Assembly (NCBI GenBank): GCA_964517355.1
Contig: CAZFCK010000248.1
Span: 1-6,748 of the forward strand
Source: CAZFCK01 sp964517355
GTDB taxonomy: Bacteria > Desulfobacterota > Desulfovibrionia > Desulfovibrionales > Desulfovibrionaceae
Direction of reading: 5' to 3'
Length of the DNA: 6,748 nt
Below, one piece after another: positions 1-6,490 of the stretch (within the stretch, counting starts at the first letter, position 1; every line of letters starts with the position of its first letter). The notes beneath the pieces are model-generated. The model was not told the origin of the DNA. It searched no databases and saw nothing but the letters and a program-made list of their open reading frames with translations. Position numbers and translations under genes: made by a program.

Positions 1-5
1 ACAAT

Positions 6-52
6 TGGAAATTGTTTCAGGGGAGAGCCTTGTTTCAAGGCGAAAATGCGCT
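6..52. repeat. Direct repeat copy 1 (47 bp, diverged)
   Basis: The first 16 bases (6-21) are identical to 312-327, and the last nine (44-52, AAATGCGCT) are identical to 350-358, at exactly the same spacing. The 22 bases between match at 12 positions, so about 37 of 47 bases agree. Copy 1 contains a perfect 6-bp hairpin in its diverged centre (GCCTTG at 27-32, loop TTT, CAAGGC at 36-41), which copy 2 lacks. The function is unknown; the pair could be a local duplication or two members of a dispersed intergenic repeat family. Confidence 0.65.
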
Positions 53-61
53 AATGACGCC

Positions 62-103
62 GCATAGAGCATTGTTATGCTGAAATATGATTGTTAATCA
101 ATC
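62..103. repeat. Small inverted repeats
   Basis: GCATA at 62-66 pairs with TATGC at 76-80, or alternatively AGCAT at 68-72 pairs with ATGCT at 77-81. Immediately downstream, GATTG at 89-93 and CAATC at 99-103 form an inverted repeat around TTAAT, which is an operator-like spacing. The ten bases TAGAGCATTG (65-74) recur exactly at 6661-6670 near the other end of the window. These are short matches in AT-rich DNA and may be partly chance. Confidence 0.35.
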
Positions 104-221
104 TTCCAATATTGTTTATCTACGAAACCCTACGTGGCGAGTTGAGCGCGCACAACAACATCGCGTATTTTTCAAAAAAAAAGACAAGTCGTTTTTCCGG
201 CGTCCAAAGGCCTCCCCTGGG

Positions 222-264
222 CGTCCTGCGGGCGCGAAAACCCGCGACGTTATTCTTTTCTTTT
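222..264 (+). terminator. Terminator-like hairpin with T-rich tail
   Basis: CGTC (222-225) and GCGGG (228-232) pair with CCCGC (241-245) and GACG (246-249). This gives nine base pairs interrupted by a two-base bulge (226-227), with an eight-base loop. The T-rich tract TTATTCTTTTCTTTT follows at 250-264. The arrangement fits a + strand intrinsic terminator, although the tail is interrupted by A and C. No gene ends just before it in the window, so it could end a long upstream 3' UTR, stop a small RNA made from this region, or attenuate read-through towards mrp. Confidence 0.4.
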
Positions 265-311
265 AATCCGGAAGCCGCGCTCTGGTGCTCGTATGCTTTT
301 CTCTGAACCAA

Positions 312-358
312 TGGAAATTGTTTCAGGATTGAACGTTATTCCCAGACGTAAATGCGCT
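312..358. repeat. Direct repeat copy 2 (47 bp, diverged)
   Basis: This is the second copy of the element at 6-52, offset by 306 bp, with identical 16-base and 9-base ends and a diverged centre. The motifs GAAATAT (82-88 and 371-377) and an A-tract followed by CAAGT (174-189 and 401-413) occur after each copy in the same order but at shorter spacing here. This suggests a longer duplicated segment that has since lost internal pieces. It lies roughly 85 bp upstream of the predicted mrp promoter. Confidence 0.6.
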
Positions 359-442
359 GGGCGAAATCCCGAAATATATCATTTTTCAAACTACTTTCCT
401 AAAAAAAACAAGTAATTGTTCTCCACGCTGCGCAAGCAGGAC

Positions 443-470
443 TTGACTTTCGCGAAAGTGACAATACACT
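443..470 (+). promoter_or_regulatory. Probable sigma-70-type promoter of mrp
   Basis: TTGACT at 443-448 matches five of six -35 consensus bases, and TACACT at 465-470 matches four of six -10 bases, with a 16-bp spacer. Transcription would start near 477, leaving a leader of about 70 bases before the mrp start codon. No competing promoter of similar quality is visible between this point and the gene. The call is by consensus match only. Confidence 0.5.
446..459. promoter_or_regulatory. Perfect 14-bp palindrome, candidate operator
   Basis: ACTTTCGCGAAAGT is a perfect inverted repeat overlapping the last three bases of the -35 hexamer and most of the spacer of the predicted mrp promoter. A dimeric regulator bound here would block RNA polymerase, so repression is the simpler reading. 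I do not match it to a known Fur, Rex, HcpR or LexA box. The palindrome is seen directly; a regulatory role is inferred from its position. Confidence 0.4.
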
Positions 471-549
471 TCCAAAAATTCGGGTTATTATCACAGACCG
501 TTTGGCGCCAGCCGGCGGATAACTTGCATACTTTTCAGGAGAAAGGTCA

Positions 550-1416
550 ATGAGTGATTCTGGTTGCAATGGCTGCTCGGAGCAAGGTTCCTGTAGCAGC
601 GATCCCAGCACCTGCGGAGGTCCCAAAGACGACCGCCTTGAAAAAGCCGTCGCCCGCATCAAAAACAAAATAGTGGTTCTTTCGGGCAAGGGCGGTGTCG
701 GGAAAAGCTCCGTGGCCACCAACATTGCCGTGGCCCTGGCCTTGGCAGGCAAGAAAACCGGCTTGCTGGACGTGGACGTTCACGGCCCAAGCATTCCCAG
801 GTTGTTGGGGCTGCAAGGCATACAGCCGCATATCGGCGACAATGTCATAGAACCCGTGCCCTGGCGTTACAATGCCAATCTTTCGGTGATGTCGCTTGGA
901 TTCATGTTGCCTTCGCCGGAACAGGCGGTTATCTGGCGCGGCCCGATTAAAATCGGCCTGATCACGCAGTTTGTCCGCGACGTGGCCTGGGGCGATCTGG
1001 ACTATCTGGTGGTGGATTGCCCTCCAGGAACAGGCGACGAACCTCTTTCCGCCTTGCAAACTCTGGGCAGCGACGCCAAGGCGGTCATCGTCACCACGCC
1101 CCAAAACCTGGCTATTGACGATGTTCGCCGTTCCGTGAGCTTTTGCCGCGAAGTGGGCGCGCCCATCATCGGCCTCGTGGAGAACATGAGCGGCTATGTG
1201 TGCCCCCATTGCGGCAAGGAGGAAAACCTCTTCAATACGGGCGGCGGCGAACGTCTGGCGCAGGAAATGAATGTCCCCTTTTTGGGGCGCATTCCCCTGG
1301 ACCCCGAGATGGTTCGCGCCGCTGACGAAGGCTACGTGTTCATGCGCGTGAAAACGGAAAGCCCCACCGCGGCGGCTATCGGCAAGATTGTGGAACCGCT
1401 TCTCGCACTGTCATAA
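550..1416 (+). CDS. mrp: Mrp/NBP35-family P-loop ATPase, Fe-S cluster carrier
   Basis: This 288-residue cytoplasmic ATPase belongs to the MinD-like Mrp/ApbC/NBP35 family, whose members bind a [4Fe-4S] cluster and hand it to apoproteins. The deviant Walker A motif GKGGVGKSS spans residues 46-54, DVD with Asp74 and Asp76 forms the A' motif, and the Walker B region with Asp156 lies in VVDCPPGTGDE. The CPHC motif (Cys218, Cys221) is the family's cluster site, shared across the dimer. The N-terminus adds Cys6, Cys9, Cys15 and Cys22, an NBP35-like extension. It lacks the C-terminal NifX/NifB-like domain fused to some delta-proteobacterial homologues. The ATG is chosen because AGGAG (537-541) sits eight bases upstream and the cysteine-rich N-terminus follows at once. 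The gene is monocistronic, with its own promoter and terminator. Family assignment is very secure; the client proteins are unknown. Confidence 0.95.
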   Translation: MSDSGCNGCSEQGSCSSDPSTCGGPKDDRLEKAVARIKNKIVVLSGKGGVGKSSVATNIAVALALAGKKTGLLDVDVHGPSIPRLLGLQGIQPHIGDNVIEPVPWRYNANLSVMSLGFMLPSPEQAVIWRGPIKIGLITQFVRDVAWGDLDYLVVDCPPGTGDEPLSALQTLGSDAKAVIVTTPQNLAIDDVRRSVSFCREVGAPIIGLVENMSGYVCPHCGKEENLFNTGGGERLAQEMNVPFLGRIPLDPEMVRAADEGYVFMRVKTESPTAAAIGKIVEPLLALS

Positions 1417-1438
1417 CACATTTAATTCATTTATATTC

Positions 1439-1482
1439 TAAAGCGCCGCTTCGATTATATCGAGCGGCGCTTTATTTTTTTT
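1439..1482 (+). terminator. Strong intrinsic terminator after mrp
   Basis: TAAAGCGCCGC (1439-1449) pairs perfectly with GCGGCGCTTTA (1464-1474). The stem extends through TCGA/TCGA (1451-1454, 1460-1463) past one bulged T, with a TTATA loop. Eight consecutive T residues follow at 1475-1482. It starts 22 bases after the mrp stop codon and separates mrp from the small gene downstream. Confidence 0.92.
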
Positions 1483-1581
1483 CGTTTAGCATCATCTCGC
1501 CCTTGCTTGATCAGCGTTACTCGTGCATTCTTATCGAATAATAATGAATGTCCTTCGTTGTAATGCTTAGGAGTAACAAGC
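1483..1581 (+). promoter_or_regulatory. Leader of the small gene, promoter unclear
   Basis: Because the terminator lies just upstream, the small gene probably has its own promoter in this 99-bp gap. AATAAT (1540-1545) is a five-of-six -10 match, but the bases 17 upstream are a poor -35. TTGATC (1507-1512) is a reasonable -35 but has no good -10 at the usual distance. No single promoter can be chosen. AGGAG at 1569-1573 is the ribosome binding site of the next gene. Confidence 0.3.
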
Positions 1582-1860
1582 ATGAAACTCCCCACCAATG
1601 TACTTGGCTCTGAAATACAAACCGACCGGCGCGACTCCACAACATCTACATCTGACCGCGATACACGGACGCCGGCTGGCAACGATTCTGCATCTACCGC
1701 GGAATATGGCGATTTTGTCCAAAATCTCGCCCAATCCATTGTGCAACGCAACGCCCGGGCACGTCGAGGGCCGGGTCGCGACATGGAGCAAAAAGCCCGA
1801 AGCAAACGCACGCTGCATCGCGTGCTGTCTACAATTATGAATGAGGAGACTCCTTCATAA
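1582..1860 (+). CDS. Small protein of unknown function (92 aa)
   Basis: I do not recognise this protein. The start is well supported: AGGAG (1569-1573) lies eight bases before the ATG, and the overlapping frames on both strands lack a comparable site. Residues 10-40 are polar and rich in Ser, Thr and Asp, and look disordered. Residues 41-62 (starting EYGDFVQNLAQSIVQ) could form an amphipathic helix running into a basic stretch with five arginines in residues 56-66. Residues 66-82 are again basic and helix-prone. There is no signal peptide, membrane segment or cysteine. The acidic-to-basic layout would fit a small cytoplasmic binding protein, for nucleic acid or a partner, but that is inference only. 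It lies between the mrp terminator and the efflux operon, 160 bases before the latter, and no strong terminator separates them. Confidence 0.6.
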   Translation: MKLPTNVLGSEIQTDRRDSTTSTSDRDTRTPAGNDSASTAEYGDFVQNLAQSIVQRNARARRGPGRDMEQKARSKRTLHRVLSTIMNEETPS

Positions 1861-1873
1861 CGCCTCCTCTAAC

Positions 1874-1885
1874 GATGCGCGCATC
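1874..1885. promoter_or_regulatory. Perfect 12-bp palindrome upstream of efflux operon
   Basis: GATGCGCGCATC is a perfect palindrome 14 bases after the small gene's stop codon and about 135 bases before the adaptor start. It could be an operator for a dimeric regulator, since efflux operons are often controlled by TetR-type repressors, or the stem of a weak terminator, since TTGTCTCTGTTTCT follows. The T content is too low for a confident terminator call. Confidence 0.3.
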
Positions 1886-1912
1886 TTGTCTCTGTTTCTC
1901 AAATAGGGGCAC

Positions 1913-1980
1913 TTGCAAAGATTCTCCGCATAACATAATAACAAAGTTCATTTTTTTTAATTGATCACAAAATATAAAGC
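1913..1980 (+). promoter_or_regulatory. AT-rich leader, candidate efflux operon promoter
   Basis: This is the most AT-rich stretch of the window, including an eight-T run at 1951-1958. TTGCAA (1913-1918) and CATAAT (1934-1939, five of six -10 matches) form a possible promoter with a short 15-bp spacer. TATAAA at 1973-1978 is an alternative -10 without a good -35. TTGATCACAA (1961-1970) resembles one half of an FNR/CRP-type site but lacks a proper second half. A promoter somewhere here is likely; its exact position is not resolved. Confidence 0.35.
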
Positions 1981-2019
1981 CTTTTGGCCCCTCTTGCGCA
2001 CCGAGATAAGGAGTATACT

Positions 2020-3324
2020 ATGATGTCTTTCATTCTGCCGTGTCGCCTTCCTGTTATCGCGCTCTCATTGCTCCTCTTTACCGGCATGGTTCTCACAGGT
2101 TGCGGCGACGACAAGGACAAAGGCAAAAAAGCCGATGCCAAGCAGCAGACGGCGCAGCAAAGCCAAACGCCCCCCACAATCAAGGTGGTGAAAGTCGAAC
2201 CCGTGGATATTCCGTATTTCGCTGAATACGCCGCCTCCATTGAAGCCAAGCAATCCGTGGATATCAGAGCTCGCGTGGCGGGCTACCTCTTGGAAAGACA
2301 CTTTGAGGAAGGCTCCCTGGTCAAGGAGGGTGAGTTGCTCTTCACCATCGATCCCAGAGAGTATCAGGAAAATCTGAAGCAAGCCCAGTCAAAACTCCAG
2401 GGCGATCAGGCTACGTTGGACAAAGCCAGGGTCGACCTGAAACGGTTCAGCGAACTTTATGAAAAGGGCGCCGTAAGCCGCGAAGAATACGATACGAAAA
2501 ACACCAACGTCAAAGAATACGAAGCAATGGTCGATCAGGACAAAGCCGCTGTGAAGCAGGCGGAACTCGATCTTGGCTACACCACGATCACGGCGCCCAT
2601 TACCGGCCTCATCGGCCGCGCCCTCGCCCAAAACGGCGATCTGGTCGGCAAGGGCGAAAACACCCTGCTCGCCACCATTACCACTGTGGATCCCGTGTAC
2701 GTCAATTTCAGCATCAGTGAAACCGACTACCTGAGCTTCATGCACTATATCGAAAACGGCGGCCCCCAGCCGGAAATCAAACTGCTGCTTAAACTCTCGG
2801 ACGATTCGATTTACAAGCACCAAGGCACCATAAATATGGTGGACCCCTCGGTGGACCCGAAGACGGGCACGCTGGGCATCCGCGCCACGTTCCCCAACCC
2901 CCTGGGCATGCTCAAGCCGGGGCAGTTCGCGCATCTGTTCATGGCCGTCAACCTGAACAAGAAGGCCATTCTCATTCCCCAACGCGCGGTCATGGACGTG
3001 CAAGGCATGTCCATGTGTCTGGTGGCCGACGCGTCCGGCAAAGTCTCTTCCAGAAAAATTACTCTGGGCCAGGATATCTACGAACTGATCGGCGTTACGG
3101 AAGGCTTGCAAAGCGGCGATTTGGTGCTTGAGGAAGGCTTGCAGAAGATCAAAAACGGAGACGTTATTACCCCCGAAATCACAGAGATCGACATGACAAC
3201 CCTGCACAAGGCCATAGTTGCCGAAGAAGATGGGGAGGATGTCGCCGGTAAAAACGCCGAATTGATGCAGCAAAACGCCACGGCGCCTCAAGCTTCAGAC
3301 ACCAAGGCCGGAGCGGCCCAATGA
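2020..3324 (+). CDS. acrA: RND efflux membrane-fusion adaptor, AcrA-like lipoprotein
   Basis: This is the periplasmic adaptor of a tripartite RND pump, linking the inner-membrane antiporter to an outer-membrane channel. From the ATG at 2020 it has 434 residues. AAGGAG (2008-2013) lies six bases upstream, or nine from a second ATG at 2023. An upstream in-frame TTG (1984) would displace the signal peptide and is rejected. Residues 1-27 are a lipoprotein signal with lipobox LTGC and lipidated Cys28. The domains in order are the first lipoyl half (about 78-113), an alpha-helical hairpin (113-184), the second lipoyl half (185-220), a beta-barrel (222-310) and a membrane-proximal domain (311-387). 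The hairpin tip carries Arg142, Leu146 and Ser153, the RxxxLxxxxxxS TolC-contact motif of E. coli AcrA. A hydrophilic tail (388-434) follows. Its stop overlaps the pump start in ATGA. The symbol is given by family, not proven orthology. Confidence 0.92.
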   Translation: MMSFILPCRLPVIALSLLLFTGMVLTGCGDDKDKGKKADAKQQTAQQSQTPPTIKVVKVEPVDIPYFAEYAASIEAKQSVDIRARVAGYLLERHFEEGSLVKEGELLFTIDPREYQENLKQAQSKLQGDQATLDKARVDLKRFSELYEKGAVSREEYDTKNTNVKEYEAMVDQDKAAVKQAELDLGYTTITAPITGLIGRALAQNGDLVGKGENTLLATITTVDPVYVNFSISETDYLSFMHYIENGGPQPEIKLLLKLSDDSIYKHQGTINMVDPSVDPKTGTLGIRATFPNPLGMLKPGQFAHLFMAVNLNKKAILIPQRAVMDVQGMSMCLVADASGKVSSRKITLGQDIYELIGVTEGLQSGDLVLEEGLQKIKNGDVITPEITEIDMTTLHKAIVAEEDGEDVAGKNAELMQQNATAPQASDTKAGAAQ

Positions 3325-6300
3325 TCCGCTTTTTCATTGAACGACCCATTTTCGCGGCTGTGGTGTCCATCATCATCACGCTGTTGGGCGCTCTTTCCAT
3401 CATGTCGCTGCCCATTGCGCAGTATCCGGAAATGACGCCCCCGACTGTCCAGGTCTCCGCCACCTACACCGGAGCCAACGCCGCTGTCGTCGCCGAAACA
3501 GTGGCCACCCCTATTGAAGAGCAGGTGAACGGCGCCGAAGAGATGACCTACATGTCATCCATCTCTTCCAATGACGGCACCATGAACCTCACCGTGACAT
3601 TCGATGTGGGGCGCGATCTGGACATGGCTACCGTCGACGTGCAGAACCGCCTCAGCCTGGCCCAGCCGCAACTCCCGCAAGACGTTATCCGCCAAGGCCT
3701 GAGCGTTAAGAAAAGATCGCCCGACATCCTGCTGGTCATCAACCTCATCAGTCCGGACGACACCTTCGACAGTTTGTTCCTCACAAACTACGCCAAAATC
3801 AACCTCAGCGACGCGCTCGCGCGTATCCAGGGCGTGGGCAGCGTTACCGTTTTCGGCGCCGACGATTACTCCATGCGCATCTGGCTGGACCCTGCAAAAA
3901 TGGCCAACCTGGGCGTCAATGTCAGCGAGGTGTCCAACGCCATCGAGGAACAGAACGTTCAGGCCCCAGCCGGACAAGTGGGCTTGCCCCCAACGCCCCC
4001 AGGGCAGCAATTCCAGTATTCGGTGCGCGTCAAAGGCCGCCTGGACGACATTCAGGAATTCGAAAACATCATCGTACGCTCCAACCCGGACGGCTCCATG
4101 ATCCGCATCAAAGACCTGGGCACCGCCGAACTTGGAGCCTTTTCCTACAACTCCTTCAGCCGGCTCAACGGCAAAGACGCCTGCTCCATTCTCATCTACC
4201 AGCTTCCAGGCGCCAACGCCCTGGACACGGTGGCCAAAGTCCGCGCCACCATCAAAGACTTGTCCTCAAAGTTTCCCGTGGGCCTCGAGTACCGCATCCC
4301 CTTCGACACCACGCGATTCGTCAACGTCTCCATTGACGAAGTGATGGAAACCCTGTGGATCGCTTTGGCCCTGGTGCTCTTCGTGGTTTTCATTTTCCTG
4401 CAAAACTGGCGCGCCACGCTCATCCCCATGGTCACCGTGCCGGTTTCGCTCATAGGTACGTTCGCCTTTTTCACCGTCCTGGACTTTTCCATCAACACCT
4501 TGTCGCTGTTCGGCATCGTCCTGGCCATCGGCCTGGTGGTGGACGACGCCATTGTCGTGGTGGAGGCCGTACAGCACAACATCGATGAAAAAGGCTTGCC
4601 CCCGAAGCAAGCCACCATCAAAGCCATGGAGGAAGTGTCCGGCGCGGTGGTGGCCACGAGTCTGGTCCTTATCGCGGTGTTCATCCCCGTGTCGTTTTTA
4701 GGAGGCATCACTGGTAAACTCTACCAGCAATTCGCCCTGACGCTGTCGGTTTCCGTGGCCATTTCCACAATAAACGCGCTCACGCTGAGCCCCGCGCTCT
4801 GCGCCTTGCTGCTGGTGCCTGCACGGGAAGGCAGGGGGCCCTTGGCCTGGTTTTTCCGCATGTTCAACGCGATGTTCGAAAAGGTCACAGGCGGCTATCT
4901 TGCCGGCGTACGCGGCGCTCTGCGCTGGACTTTTTTGACGCTTGGGGTACTCGGAGCCTTGCTGGTCGGCACATGGGGGCTCATGGAAAAGGTGCCCACG
5001 GGTTTTGTGCCTGAAGAAGACCAGGGATACTTCATGGTCAACGTCATGCTCCCCCCCGCCGCCTCCTTGGAGCGCAACAACGCGGTCATGAAAAAGCTGG
5101 AAGAGTATTTCCAGAAGAAGCCCGGTGTGCAGGACGCCCTGACCCTGGGCGGCATGAACCTGCTCAACAGTTCCACCAGTTCCTACACCTCGAGTATGTT
5201 CATTATTCTGGACGATTGGTCCAAGCGCACCACAGAGGAAACATCGCTGGGGTATCTCCTGGCCTCATCGTACAAGGATCTGAACCAGCTGCCTGAAGCC
5301 GTGATCACGGTCTTCAACCCTCCGGCCATTACCGGTTTGGGCATGGCCGGCGGCTTCACCTTTGAATTGCAGGACAGAGGTGGGCACGAAATTGCTGAGG
5401 TGGCCAAGGTCGCGCAACAATTCATTATGGACGCATCCAAGCGCCCAGAGCTCACCCGGGTATATACGACCTTTTCCGCGGATGTGCCCCAAATCCAGGT
5501 CAATGTGGATCGTGACAAAGCGAAAACCAAAAAGGTTGCTATCAATGACATCTTTCTCACCTTGCAAACTTTTTTGGGCGGCTACTATGTCAACGATTTC
5601 AATAAATTTGGAAGAACGTACAAGGTGATGCTGCAGGCATCGCCCCAATTCCGCTCACGGCCGGACCAAATAGGCAGCTATTATGTCCGGTCCACTGAGG
5701 GAGAGATGGTGCCGCTTTCCACGCTCACGTTGCAGCAGCAAATCCTGGGACCGCAGTATATCCAGCATTTCAACCTGTACCAGACTGTCGAGATATCGGG
5801 CAGCGCCGCCCCCGGCTATAGTTCGGGGCAAGCATTGCAGGCGTTGCGTGAAGTTGCCGACGAGAGTTTACCGGACGGTTACGGATTCGACTGGTCCGGC
5901 ATGAGCTACCAGGAAGTGAAGCAAGGCGGGCAGGCGGCCCTGGCCTTCGGTCTGGCCGTGGTCATGGTCTTTCTGCTCCTCTGCGCGCTCTATGAATCCT
6001 GGTTCATTCCCATCTCCGTAATGATGGCCGTGCCCCTGGGAGTGTTTGGCGCCATGCTGGGGCAGTTCATTCAAGGCTTGGACAACAACGTGTACGCGCA
6101 AATCGGCCTGGTCATGCTCATCGGCCTGGTGGCGAAAAACGCCATCCTCATCGTGGAATTCGCCATAACCCGTAAACGCCAGGGCGTTTCAACGCGAGAC
6201 GCGACGTTGGAGGCGGCGCATTTGCGCTTCCGCCCCATCCTGATGACCGCCTTTGCGTTCATCTTCGGTACGCTGCCCCTTGTCATTGCCAGCGGTGCGG

Positions 6301-6449
6301 GCGCAGCCAGCCGGCATTCTCTGGGTACCTCGGTTTTCGCCGGTATGATTTTCGCCACATTCATAGGGGTGGTCATGACCCCGGTGCTCTACGATACTAT
6401 CGAGCGTTTACGTGGCCTTGGCAAAAAGAACAAAGACAATGCGGCATAA
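3321..6449 (+). CDS. acrB: RND multidrug efflux transporter, HAE1 family, AcrB-like
   Basis: This 1042-residue inner-membrane proton antiporter has full family length. It exports amphiphilic drugs, detergents or bile-salt-like compounds from the periplasm and outer leaflet. Twelve membrane segments are visible: TM1 about 9-29, TM2-6 about 343-500, TM7 about 537-556 and TM8-12 about 872-1025. Two large periplasmic loops (30-342 and 557-870) form the porter and docking domains. The proton relay is complete: Asp408 and Asp409 in TM4, Lys939 in TM10, and Arg969 and Thr976 in TM11. Of the AcrB deep-pocket phenylalanines, Phe178 and Phe627 (AcrB 628) remain. Ile136 replaces Phe136, and the switch-loop FGF is replaced by MNL (612-614), so substrate preference may differ. 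Weak GGAG (3309-3312) and the ATGA overlap imply translational coupling to the adaptor gene. The symbol is by family; a MexF/OqxB-like relative is possible. Confidence 0.95.
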   Translation: MIRFFIERPIFAAVVSIIITLLGALSIMSLPIAQYPEMTPPTVQVSATYTGANAAVVAETVATPIEEQVNGAEEMTYMSSISSNDGTMNLTVTFDVGRDLDMATVDVQNRLSLAQPQLPQDVIRQGLSVKKRSPDILLVINLISPDDTFDSLFLTNYAKINLSDALARIQGVGSVTVFGADDYSMRIWLDPAKMANLGVNVSEVSNAIEEQNVQAPAGQVGLPPTPPGQQFQYSVRVKGRLDDIQEFENIIVRSNPDGSMIRIKDLGTAELGAFSYNSFSRLNGKDACSILIYQLPGANALDTVAKVRATIKDLSSKFPVGLEYRIPFDTTRFVNVSIDEVMETLWIALALVLFVVFIFLQNWRATLIPMVTVPVSLIGTFAFFTVLDFSINTLSLFGIVLAIGLVVDDAIVVVEAVQHNIDEKGLPPKQATIKAMEEVSGAVVATSLVLIAVFIPVSFLGGITGKLYQQFALTLSVSVAISTINALTLSPALCALLLVPAREGRGPLAWFFRMFNAMFEKVTGGYLAGVRGALRWTFLTLGVLGALLVGTWGLMEKVPTGFVPEEDQGYFMVNVMLPPAASLERNNAVMKKLEEYFQKKPGVQDALTLGGMNLLNSSTSSYTSSMFIILDDWSKRTTEETSLGYLLASSYKDLNQLPEAVITVFNPPAITGLGMAGGFTFELQDRGGHEIAEVAKVAQQFIMDASKRPELTRVYTTFSADVPQIQVNVDRDKAKTKKVAINDIFLTLQTFLGGYYVNDFNKFGRTYKVMLQASPQFRSRPDQIGSYYVRSTEGEMVPLSTLTLQQQILGPQYIQHFNLYQTVEISGSAAPGYSSGQALQALREVADESLPDGYGFDWSGMSYQEVKQGGQAALAFGLAVVMVFLLLCALYESWFIPISVMMAVPLGVFGAMLGQFIQGLDNNVYAQIGLVMLIGLVAKNAILIVEFAITRKRQGVSTRDATLEAAHLRFRPILMTAFAFIFGTLPLVIASGAGAASRHSLGTSVFAGMIFATFIGVVMTPVLYDTIERLRGLGKKNKDNAA

Positions 6450-6490
6450 GTAGCATAATACTTCCGCGAAAAATCCAGCGCTGCCACTTT

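Larger units (their letters stand above)
1..549. other. Gene-free upstream region with repeats and hairpins
   Basis: No reading frame here has both a standard start and a ribosome binding site. The only candidates (91-306 on + and 120-311 on -) begin at TTG codons with no Shine-Dalgarno sequence. What can be seen is two diverged direct repeats (6-52, 312-358), a 6-bp hairpin (27-41), small inverted repeats at 62-81 and 89-103, two A-tracts (174-182, 401-408) each followed shortly by CAAGT, a terminator-like hairpin (222-264), and the mrp promoter region (443-470). Base composition is lower in GC than the neighbouring genes except for the GC-rich patch at about 195-250. Confidence 0.7.

Noticed and set aside
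91..306. 71-codon + strand frame and the overlapping 63-codon minus frame (120-311)
   Set aside because: Both start at TTG without a ribosome binding site, and both run through a terminator-like hairpin and repeats; the composition does not look protein coding.
547..1209. 220-codon minus-strand frame opposite mrp
   Set aside because: It is the reverse-strand shadow of a gene with intact Walker and CPHC motifs.
1455..1818. Minus-strand frames of 118 and 83 codons over the small gene
   Set aside because: One starts at GTG and runs into the mrp terminator; neither has a Shine-Dalgarno sequence, while the + frame has AGGAG eight bases before an ATG.
1598..1840. 80-codon + strand frame overlapping the small gene
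   Set aside because: It starts inside the better-supported gene in another frame, without its own ribosome binding site.
1985..2000. Sigma-54-type promoter (TGGCCC with TTGC)
   Set aside because: The GG and the TTGC-borne GC are eight bases apart rather than ten, and transcription would start on top of the ribosome binding site.
1984..2019. In-frame TTG as an earlier start of the adaptor
   Set aside because: It would place charged residues and the ribosome binding site inside the protein ahead of the lipoprotein signal; AAGGAG at 2008-2013 clearly serves the ATG at 2020.
2389..3291. 300-codon minus-strand frame opposite the adaptor gene
   Set aside because: It is an antisense shadow of a clear coding gene; its His-, Gly- and Val-rich make-up is what codon bias on the other strand produces.
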